From: PCRC01 sp017848435
Lineage (GTDB): Bacteria > Pseudomonadota > Gammaproteobacteria > Burkholderiales > Burkholderiaceae_C
DNA length: 64,000 nucleotides
Assembly (NCBI GenBank): GCA_965284315.1
Contig: OZ260072.1
Coordinates: 2,728,001 to 2,792,000 of the forward strand
Reading direction: 5' to 3'
Of the stretch, positions 46,954 to 53,908 are shown piece after piece. Position 1 is the stretch's first letter. Every line of letters begins with the position of its first letter. The position numbers and the translations under genes are program-made. The notes beneath the pieces were generated by a model that saw only the letters and a list, made by a program, of their open reading frames with translations, was not told the origin of the DNA and did no database searches.

Positions 46954-47495
46954 GCCGGCAGCCCGACGCTGACCAGCGGAAAGTCCACCGTGGTGGCGGC
47001 GATGTGGTTGGTGTAATTGGTCAGCACATTGAGCGCCACGTTGGCGGTGATCTCGAGAATCAGGCCGTCGTCCAGGCCGGCGGCGCGGGCGTCGGCGAAT
47101 TCGGTGTCGGTCAGCACACCGCGCTGGCGCACGATGCGCACGGCGAGGTCGGCGATGGCGTGGTTCAGCGGGTCGGCGCTGCTGCCCTGGCGGGCCGCCA
47201 GGATGGCCGCGTCCGACAGACCGGCCGCCTTGCCCAGCAGCGTGTGGGCCGACAGGCAGTACTGGCAGGCATTGGCCTGGCCCACGGCCAGTGCGACGAT
47301 TTCGCGCTGGCTGGCGCTCAGGCGGCCCTGGCCCAGCGCTTCGGAGAATGCCAGATGGGCATTCAGCACCGCCGGCGCCTGCGCATAGGTGGCAAACAAA
47401 TTGGGCACCATGCCCAGCCTGGCCTTGACGGCGTTCAGCGTGGTCTGGGTGGCGGGGTTGGCGAGGCCGGCGGCCAGCGGGGCAATGCGGGGCAT
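46950..47495 (-). CDS. AhpD-like carboxymuconolactone decarboxylase family protein
   Basis: 181 residues from the ATG at 47495, with AAGGAATTCACC before it. CQYCLSAH (Cys77, Cys80, His84) is the AhpD-type redox centre, which reduces peroxides or alkylhydroperoxides. TALG-like hydrophobic stretch LILEITANVALNVLTNYTNHIA closes the domain. Coupled to the P460 gene and divergent from an AraC regulator 99 bases away, so it may be controlled by it. A physiological substrate is not evident. Confidence 0.88.
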   Translation of the reverse strand: MPRIAPLAAGLANPATQTTLNAVKARLGMVPNLFATYAQAPAVLNAHLAFSEALGQGRLSASQREIVALAVGQANACQYCLSAHTLLGKAAGLSDAAILAARQGSSADPLNHAIADLAVRIVRQRGVLTDTEFADARAAGLDDGLILEITANVALNVLTNYTNHIAATTVDFPLVSVGLPA

Positions 47496-47594
47496 GGTGA
47501 ATTCCTTGTGGGGTTGACGTGCGGTTTGCACAAAACGCATCTTAAAGTACGATCAGAAACAATTCGTACCGGTTGTTTTGCCAATCGTCTCAAT

Positions 47595-48416
47595 ATGGAC
47601 CGACTGTCTCCGATGTTTGCCCGCTTTGCACTGGAGGCGCGGCTGTTCCACAGCGGCACGCTGTGCCAGCTCTCGGCCTTTGACGAGGCCGGCAACGTCG
47701 GCTACGTGCACCTGCTGCGCAGCGGGCGCATGTCGGTGAGCTGCCGCGATGGCAGCATGCTCCGTGTCGACCAGCCCAGCGTGCTGTATTTCCCGCGCCC
47801 GTCGCGCCACTGCCTGTGTCCCGACGAGGCGGGCGGTGCCGATCTGGTGTGTGCTTCGGTGGACCTGGGCGGCGGGCTGGGCAACCCGCTGGTGCACGCG
47901 CTGCCCGAGGTGCTGGTGCTGCCGCTGCACGAGGTCAGCGCGCTGGCCCCGACGCTGGAACTGCTGTTCGCCGAGGCCTTTGGCGACCACTGCGGCCGCC
48001 AGGCGGCGCTGAACCGGCTGATCGAGTATTTCCTGATCCTGCTGCTGCGCCACGTGGTCGATTCAAAGCGGCTCAGCAGCGGCGTGCTGGCCGCGCTGGG
48101 CGACGCCCGTCTGGCCAGGGCCATCACCGCGATGCACGAGCGCCCCGAATACCCGTGGTCACTGGCGGCACTGGCCGCCACCGCCGGCATGTCGCGTGCG
48201 CGCTTCGCCCAGCACTTTCGCGCGGTGGCGGGCTGCACGCCGTTGAGCTACCTGACCGACTGGCGTCTCAGCGTGGCGCAAACGCTGCTGCGGCGCGGCA
48301 AGACGCTGAAGGCGCTGGCCCCGGCCGTGGGCTACCAGAGCCCGGCGGCGCTGACGCGCATCTTCTCGAAAAAGTTGGGCCTGTCGCCAAGCGACTGGCT
48401 CAGCCAGCGGGCCTGA
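47595..48416 (+). CDS. AraC-family transcriptional regulator
   Basis: 273 residues from the ATG at 47595 (a longer open frame upstream is antisense to the divergent gene). N-terminal cupin-like effector domain (AraC_binding type, GNVGYVHLLRSGRMSVSCRDG...) and C-terminal double helix-turn-helix: WSLAALAATAGMSRARFAQHF and KALAPAVGYQSPAALTRIFSK. Located divergently from the AhpD-like/P460 pair, so it probably regulates them. The effector is unknown. Confidence 0.9.
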   Translation: MDRLSPMFARFALEARLFHSGTLCQLSAFDEAGNVGYVHLLRSGRMSVSCRDGSMLRVDQPSVLYFPRPSRHCLCPDEAGGADLVCASVDLGGGLGNPLVHALPEVLVLPLHEVSALAPTLELLFAEAFGDHCGRQAALNRLIEYFLILLLRHVVDSKRLSSGVLAALGDARLARAITAMHERPEYPWSLAALAATAGMSRARFAQHFRAVAGCTPLSYLTDWRLSVAQTLLRRGKTLKALAPAVGYQSPAALTRIFSKKLGLSPSDWLSQRA

Positions 48417-48436
48417 CGGCCCGGCCGCCGCAGCGA

Positions 48437-48640
48437 TCAGCCGCCTTTGCCCTTCGCAGGCGCCCCCTTGGCCGGGGCTGCGGAAGGCTTTTTCTGCAGT
48501 TCGCGGGTGGCTTTCTCGATTTGCCGGTAGGTGGCGATAAAGACTTTGGCAATCGCGTCCGGATCGCGCAGCGCATTCGGGCTCGCCGCCAGCAAAGCAC
48601 CTGCAATGGTGGCTGCCGGCTGTACCAGATCTTTGTTCAT
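48437..48640 (-). CDS. Small protein with Lys/Ala/Gly tail
   Basis: 67 residues, no match recognised. Residues 1-50 look helical (PDAIAKVFIATYRQIEKATREL), followed by a basic tail KKPSAAPAKGAPAKGKGG. A good AAGGGGA ribosome site eight bases before the ATG supports expression. No signal peptide. The tail resembles that of RsfS at 9671. It lies between two convergent or unrelated units (AraC stop at 48416, AbfD-like stop at 48709). Confidence 0.6.
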   Translation of the reverse strand: MNKDLVQPAATIAGALLAASPNALRDPDAIAKVFIATYRQIEKATRELQKKPSAAPAKGAPAKGKGG

Positions 48641-48708
48641 TTTCGTCCCCTTGCCTGTTGAATGGATGCTTGTCGCCGCGCCATTTTAGGCAGGCGGTAC
48701 GCCGGTGT

Positions 48709-50352
48709 TCAAGCCAGCCGGCGCGACGGCAGCGTGGCTTCGACCGCCGGCAAATCCACCATCATCGGTGTGCCGGGGGTTGTGCAGCCCATGTCGCAGC
48801 ATTTGCCGGGCTGGCGGTTTTTTGTGATCGCGCGCTCCGGGTCGTGCGGCGCAGCGGCGGGTGAGCCGTCGGCGGCCACGCCGCGCTCCAGAATGCGCTC
48901 GACCAGTTCCACCTTGCTGCCAATCGGGTAGTTGCGGTAGATCTCCTGCTTCATCGCGGCCGGCGAGCCGCCGCCGTGCAGGCTGATCACGCTGTACCAG
49001 CCGCCCTGGTAGCCGGCGGTCAGGTCTTCGATGAAACGCGCGGCCTCGATGCGCTTGTCGTAGGGCACATCGGGATTCGCGCGCAGCACGTCAGAGAGGC
49101 GCGCCGCCGTCTCGGGGTTGTGGTCTTCGTCGGGACCGGGCAGGGTGACGATGAGGCCGCCGCTCACATAGTGCGCGATGCGGTGCATGTCGTAGATTTG
49201 CGTGGCCATCAGCAGCTTGCCGATGTTGGCAAACACCGGGTCGGGCATGAAGGTCTTGCTGTACGGGTCTTCCTTGCCGTAGACACTGGCCGCCACACCG
49301 CAGGCGTAAAACCCTTCGGTGATCTTGATCAGCTCCACCATCTGGTCGCGCAGATGCGTCTCTTTGCCGGGATCGAAGCCATTGGCCTCGCACATCAGCG
49401 CGCCGGCGCCGATCAGCAGGTCGCCAAAACCGGCACGCGCCGCGATGCAGGTCTGGCGGTGGTGGGTGGCGTAGCTGTAGGTGAGGTGGTGCGAATGCTC
49501 CCACTCGCCGGCGTAGAACACGCGCTCCCAGGGCACAAAGACGCGGTCGAACAAGACCACACCGGTGCTCTGGCCGTACTTGCGGCTGAACAAGGCATCG
49601 CCGTGCTCCAGCTTTTCGCCAGGGCGGCCGGCGGGGCGGGAGACGATGGTGATGCCCTCGGCGTCGATGGGCACCGCGCAGCAGACGGCAAAGTCGGCAT
49701 CGGCCTGGCCCATCTGGCGGCAAGGCATGACCAGGAACTCGTGCACATAGGGCGCGCCGGTCACGATGGCCTTGGCGCCGGAAATCACGATGCCCCGGGC
49801 GTTGCGCTCCACCACATGCACATAGCTGTCGGTATTGCCCTGCTGGTGCGGTTTTTTGCTGCGGTCGCCCTTGGCGTCGGTCATGGCCACCGCCAGCGTC
49901 AGGTCCTGGTCCTGCACCCTATGCAGGTAGTTCAAAAACTTCGCGTGGTGTTCGGTGCTGCCGCGGGCGTCGTCGATCCTGGCGGTGACCTGGCCCAGCG
50001 CATTCAGCGCGTCGTGTACGAGGTAGCGCTGGGCGCAGCCGGTTTCCTGGCAGACCAGGCGGGTGGCCTCGAGCTTGTTCAGCAAATCACCGGAACTGGT
50101 GTTGATGTGGGAGAGGCGGTTCACCCGCTTGCCGCTGGTGTGCTGCACCGCCGTCATGATGGGGGCGTATTCGGGCTTGAGCGCGATGTCGTAGGTGAGT
50201 GCAATGGCGTTGATGCCGGGCTGCAGCGCGCGTTCGTCCACCACGTTCTCAATGCGGCGGCCATCGACAAACACCTTGGGTTTGAGGCGGCGCAGCGATT
50301 CGCGGAAGTCGTTGCCGGACATCATCAGCGACTGGGGGGCGGGAGCGTTCAT
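48709..50352 (-). CDS. AbfD/HpaB-superfamily flavoprotein with altered Fe-S ligands
   Basis: 547 residues. Family: 4-hydroxyphenylacetate 3-hydroxylase / 4-hydroxybutyryl-CoA dehydratase fold, with an acyl-CoA-dehydrogenase-like FAD core. It matches AbfD (4-hydroxybutyryl-CoA dehydratase) more than HpaB: MTDAKGDRSKKP, ISGAKAIVTGAPYVHEFLVMP, HHRQ, GGLIVTLPG. But of the four AbfD cluster ligands (two Cys, His, Cys) only the first Cys (C106) and the His (H298) remain; Tyr110 and Ala305 replace the others. A C-terminal extension has CCDMGC (C518, C519, C523). So the canonical radical dehydratase is doubtful; substrate unknown. Divergent from a TetR gene. Confidence 0.7.
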   Translation of the reverse strand: MNAPAPQSLMMSGNDFRESLRRLKPKVFVDGRRIENVVDERALQPGINAIALTYDIALKPEYAPIMTAVQHTSGKRVNRLSHINTSSGDLLNKLEATRLVCQETGCAQRYLVHDALNALGQVTARIDDARGSTEHHAKFLNYLHRVQDQDLTLAVAMTDAKGDRSKKPHQQGNTDSYVHVVERNARGIVISGAKAIVTGAPYVHEFLVMPCRQMGQADADFAVCCAVPIDAEGITIVSRPAGRPGEKLEHGDALFSRKYGQSTGVVLFDRVFVPWERVFYAGEWEHSHHLTYSYATHHRQTCIAARAGFGDLLIGAGALMCEANGFDPGKETHLRDQMVELIKITEGFYACGVAASVYGKEDPYSKTFMPDPVFANIGKLLMATQIYDMHRIAHYVSGGLIVTLPGPDEDHNPETAARLSDVLRANPDVPYDKRIEAARFIEDLTAGYQGGWYSVISLHGGGSPAAMKQEIYRNYPIGSKVELVERILERGVAADGSPAAAPHDPERAITKNRQPGKCCDMGCTTPGTPMMVDLPAVEATLPSRRLA

Positions 50353-50391
50353 GGCGGGTCTCCGGAGGGCTTGGGATTCGGTGGAACGGAA

Positions 50392-50421
50392 ATTTTAAAC
50401 AGTGTTCAATAATTTGCGCAA
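50392..50421 (-). promoter_or_regulatory. Promoter of the AbfD-like gene
   Basis: Minus strand: -35 TTGCGC (50421-50416), 18-base spacer, -10 TAAAAT (50397-50392). It would start transcription about 33 bases before the ATG at 50352. It overlaps the repeats at 50395-50431, consistent with TetR repression. Confidence 0.5.
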
Positions 50422-50431
50422 GTGTTTAATA
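50395..50431. promoter_or_regulatory. Candidate TetR operator
   Basis: TTAAACA (50395-50401) and TGTTTAA (50423-50429) form an inverted repeat. In addition AGTGTTCAATA (50401-50411) and AGTGTTTAATA (50421-50431) are direct repeats, 10 of 11 identical and 20 bases apart (two helical turns). The geometry suits a TetR dimer or two dimers on one face. Confidence 0.5.
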
Positions 50432-50459
50432 TCGCATTCATTTCCGCCATAATTGCCCC

Positions 50460-51071
50460 ATGGAAGCCAAACTGCAACGCCAGCAGGCCATGACCGACAG
50501 CCGCCGTGCCCTGGTGCTCGACGCTGCCCGCGCGGTGTTCGACGAGTTCGGCATCGAAGGTGCCAGCATCCGCGAAATCGCCAAGCGGGCGGGCTACACG
50601 CCCGGCGCGATCTACTCCTACTTCGAGAACAAGGAAGCGATCTATGGCGCGCTGCTGGCCGAATCGCTGGAGCGGCTGAATGCCGTGGTGGCCGCTGCGG
50701 GGCAGCCCGAGGAGGCGGTTGCGCAACGGCTGCGCAGCAAGGCACAGGGCTGGTTTGGTTTTTTTGCGCGCAACCCGCGCGACCTGGACCTGGGCTTCTA
50801 CCTCGTGCACGGCCTGCAGCCACGTGGCCTGACCAGCGAACTCAACAGCAAGCTCAACAGCCGGCTGCAGGATGCGCTGGCGCCGTGTGAGGCGGCGCTG
50901 CGCGAACTGGGGCTGGACGCCGATGCTGCGCTGCGCGAGAACACCGCGCTGTTTGCGCATGGCGTGGGCCTGCTGCTGTTACAGCACACCGGGCGCATTC
51001 GCCTCTTCAACCAGCAGGCGCCCGCGCTGTTTGACCACTACATCGACGCGCTGCTGCAACGGCTGGAATAA
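50460..51071 (+). CDS. TetR-family transcriptional regulator
   Basis: 203 residues. N-terminal DNA-binding domain with helix-turn-helix IREIAKRAGYTPGAIYSYFENKEAIYGAL (residues about 36-64), C-terminal ligand-binding helices (ALFAHGVGLLLLQHTGRI). Divergent from the AbfD-like gene with candidate operators between, so it probably controls that gene and itself; the isochorismatase-fold gene follows 27 bases downstream. The ligand is unknown. Confidence 0.93.
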   Translation: MEAKLQRQQAMTDSRRALVLDAARAVFDEFGIEGASIREIAKRAGYTPGAIYSYFENKEAIYGALLAESLERLNAVVAAAGQPEEAVAQRLRSKAQGWFGFFARNPRDLDLGFYLVHGLQPRGLTSELNSKLNSRLQDALAPCEAALRELGLDADAALRENTALFAHGVGLLLLQHTGRIRLFNQQAPALFDHYIDALLQRLE

Positions 51072-51098
51072 TCGGGCACTTGTACCCAAGGATTCCCG

Positions 51099-51704
51099 AT
51101 GCTGCTTGATGCCGACGACTGCCAGCTGGTGCTGGTCGATTACCAGACCCGCCTGATGCCCGCGCTGCACGACAGCGCCACCGTGGTGGCCAACGCGGTG
51201 CGGCTGGGCCGCCTGGCCGAGGTGATGCAGGTGCCGTGTTTCGGCACCGAACAAAACCCCGCCAAGCTCGGCGAAAACCTGCCCGAGATCCGCGCGCTGT
51301 GCCAGAAAACCCTGGCCAAGATGCATTTCAGCGCCTGCGCCGACGGCCTGGTGGACTGGCTGCGCCCGCCCGCGCCGCCCCAGCGTGGCAATGCCCGCAG
51401 CCTGCCCAAACATTTGCAGAAGCCGCAGGCCGACGACTCCGAAGCCCGGAGCACCATCGTGGTGGCGGGTTGCGAATCGCATGTCTGCTTGCTGCAAACT
51501 GTGCTGGATTTACTCGACGAAGAGTTCGAGGTCTGGGTCGTCACCGACGCCTGCAGTTCCCGCACCGAACGCAGCCGCGATGCCGCTTTTGACCGGCTGG
51601 CCGGCGCCGGTGCCGAATTGGTCACGACAGAAATGGTCGCGTTCGAGTGGTTGCGCACGGCCGACCACCCGGCGTTCAAGACGGTTCAGGCGCTGATCAA
51701 ATAG
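51099..51704 (+). CDS. Isochorismatase/nicotinamidase-fold hydrolase
   Basis: 201-residue cysteine hydrolase. Catalytic triad candidates: Asp14 (LVLVDYQTRLMPAL), Lys in LAKMHFSAC, and the nucleophile Cys in VVAGCESHVCLLQT. A hydrophilic insertion (about 95-112, PPAPPQRGNARSLP and following) is longer than in most relatives. Substrates across the family include isochorismate, nicotinamide, carbamates and ureides; none can be chosen here. Likely co-transcribed with the TetR gene. Confidence 0.85.
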   Translation: MLLDADDCQLVLVDYQTRLMPALHDSATVVANAVRLGRLAEVMQVPCFGTEQNPAKLGENLPEIRALCQKTLAKMHFSACADGLVDWLRPPAPPQRGNARSLPKHLQKPQADDSEARSTIVVAGCESHVCLLQTVLDLLDEEFEVWVVTDACSSRTERSRDAAFDRLAGAGAELVTTEMVAFEWLRTADHPAFKTVQALIK

Positions 51705-51797
51705 CGCGTCTGGCCAGTGGATGGCTGGTCGTCAGCGCCTAGCAAGTTCCCTGACCATAATTATGAATTCAGTTTAATGGTTCGCAGGAGACAAAAA

Positions 51798-53696
51798 ATG
51801 GCCTCGTTCGCAGATTTTCACGCGCGTTCGCTCAATGACCGCGATGCCTTTTGGGCAGAACAAGCCCGGTTGATCGATTGGCAAACACCACCGCAAGAAA
51901 TCTGCGACCACAGCAACCCGCCGTTCACCCGCTGGTTTGCCGGCGGTACCACCAACCTGTGCCACAACGCGGTGGACCGGCACCTGAAAGACCGGGCCGA
52001 CCAAGCCGCACTGATCTTTGTTTCCACGGAAACCAACCAGGAAGTCACCTACACCTTCCGCCAACTGCATGCCGAAGTGCAGCGCGTGGCGGCCATGCTG
52101 CTGGAACTCGGCATCAAAAAGGGTGACCGGGTACTGATCTACATGCCGATGATTGCCGAGGCCGCTTTTGCGATGCTGGCCTGCACCCGCATTGGCGCGC
52201 TGCATTCGGTGGTGTTTGGCGGTTTTGCGTCGGGCAGCCTGGCCAGCCGCATCGACAACGCCACGCCCACCGTGGTCATCAGCGCCGACGCCGGTTCCCG
52301 CAGCGGCAAGGTCGTGCCCTACAAGCCGCTGCTCGACGAAGCCATCACGCTGGCCAAACACAAGCCCTCCGCCGTGTTGCTGGTCGACCGGGGCCTGTCC
52401 GCCATGAACCTGGTGGAAGGGCGCGACCACCTGTACGGCCCGCTGCGCGACAAGCACCTCAACACCGAAGTCCCCTGCGAATGGGTCGATGCCACCCACC
52501 CGAGCTACACGCTGTACACCAGCGGCACCACCGGCAAACCCAAGGGTGTGCAGCGCGACACCGGTGGCTACGCGGTGGCGCTGGCCGCCAGCATGAAGCA
52601 CATCTTCCAGGGCAACCCGGGCGAGACCTATTTCTCCACCAGCGACATCGGCTGGGTGGTGGGTCACAGCTACATCATCTACGGCCCACTGATTGCCGGC
52701 ATGGCGACCATCATGTACGAAGGCCTGCCGACCCGGCCCGACGCCGGTGTGTGGTGGAACCTGGTCGAGAAGTACAAGGTCACGGTGATGTTCAGTGCGC
52801 CCACCGCCGTGCGGGTGCTCAAGAAGCAGGACCCGGCCTTCCTGAAAAAATACGACCTGTCCAGCCTGCGCGCGCTGTTTCTGGCCGGCGAGCCGCTCGA
52901 CGAACCCACCGCAGAGTGGATCAGCGAGGCGCTGGGCGTGCCCATCATCGACAACTACTGGCAGACCGAGAGCGGCTGGCCGATTCTGACGATTGCCAAC
53001 GGCATCGAAAAGGCGCCGAGCAAGTTTGGCAGCCCCGGCATTCCCATGTACGGCTACAACGTCAAGCTCATCAACGAGAACACCAACGAGGAAATGACCG
53101 AGCCGGGCGAGAAGGGCGTGGTCGTCATCGAAGGCCCAATGCCCCCCGGTTTCATGCAGACCGTGTGGCAAGACGACAAGCGTTTCGTTGACACCTACTG
53201 GAGCAGCATTCCCGGCCGCATGGTGTATTCCACCTTCGACTGGGCCACGCGCGACAAGGACGGCTACTTCTTCATTCTGGGCCGCACCGACGACGTGATC
53301 AACGTCGCCGGGCACCGCCTGGGCACGCGCGAGATCGAGGAGAGCATTTCCAGCCACCCCAACGTGGCCGAGGTGGCCGTGGTCGGTGTGGCCGACCAGC
53401 TCAAGGGCCAGGTGGCGATGGCGTTTGTCATCATCAAGGACCCCAGCAAGGTGGCGGACGATGCGGCCAAACTCACGCTCGAAGGCGAGATCATGAAAGT
53501 GGTCGACAGCCAGTTGGGTGCCGTCGCCCGGCCATCGCGGGTGCGCTTTGTCACGGCCCTGCCCAAGACCCGCAGCGGCAAGTTGCTGCGCCGCGCCATC
53601 CAGGCGGTCTGCGAGCAGCGCGATGCGGGCGATCTGACCACGATTGAAGACCCAATGGCACTGAAGCAGATTCAGGACATGTTTCCCCCTGCCTGA
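51798..53696 (+). CDS. prpE: Propionyl-CoA synthetase
   Basis: 632 residues from ATG at 51798 (AGGAG seven bases before). ANL-family acyl-CoA ligase: YTSGTTGKPKGVQRDTGG (P-loop), GEPLDEPTAEWIS, YWQTESGWPI, and the C-terminal catalytic Lys in PKTRSGKLLRRA. The QRDTGGYAV wording and length favour propionate (PrpE) over acetate (Acs). prpBCD are not adjacent. The CATAATTATG palindrome (51756-51765) lies in the leader. Not in the sucA unit, from which 212 bases separate it. Confidence 0.88.
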   Translation: MASFADFHARSLNDRDAFWAEQARLIDWQTPPQEICDHSNPPFTRWFAGGTTNLCHNAVDRHLKDRADQAALIFVSTETNQEVTYTFRQLHAEVQRVAAMLLELGIKKGDRVLIYMPMIAEAAFAMLACTRIGALHSVVFGGFASGSLASRIDNATPTVVISADAGSRSGKVVPYKPLLDEAITLAKHKPSAVLLVDRGLSAMNLVEGRDHLYGPLRDKHLNTEVPCEWVDATHPSYTLYTSGTTGKPKGVQRDTGGYAVALAASMKHIFQGNPGETYFSTSDIGWVVGHSYIIYGPLIAGMATIMYEGLPTRPDAGVWWNLVEKYKVTVMFSAPTAVRVLKKQDPAFLKKYDLSSLRALFLAGEPLDEPTAEWISEALGVPIIDNYWQTESGWPILTIANGIEKAPSKFGSPGIPMYGYNVKLINENTNEEMTEPGEKGVVVIEGPMPPGFMQTVWQDDKRFVDTYWSSIPGRMVYSTFDWATRDKDGYFFILGRTDDVINVAGHRLGTREIEESISSHPNVAEVAVVGVADQLKGQVAMAFVIIKDPSKVADDAAKLTLEGEIMKVVDSQLGAVARPSRVRFVTALPKTRSGKLLRRAIQAVCEQRDAGDLTTIEDPMALKQIQDMFPPA

Positions 53697-53855
53697 GTGG
53701 TTTCACTGTGCTGCCCGTGCCAGTTCACACCTTATTCTGTGATTGGCATGGTGCCGCCGCCGCGTTTCAGTGGCACAATCTTGTTTGTACTCAAGGCCCT
53801 TCCCAGCCACAGTCGCATCCGCCAATCGGTTCAGCCGTGCCGCGGAAGGTTAATC

Positions 53856-53893
53856 AACCAGCTTTAACCAGCTAATGTTTCCTGCAGGGAAAC
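53856..53893 (+). promoter_or_regulatory. Repeats in the sucA leader
   Basis: Direct repeat AACCAGCT (53856-53863 and 53866-53873), 10 bases apart, then inverted repeat GTTTCC (53877-53882) / GGAAAC (53888-53893) just before the ACGGAGG ribosome site. Could be an operator or translational control site. The rest of the 212-base gap upstream shows no clear promoter boxes to me. Confidence 0.35.
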
Positions 53894-53908
53894 GGAGGTC
53901 AGCGGAAT

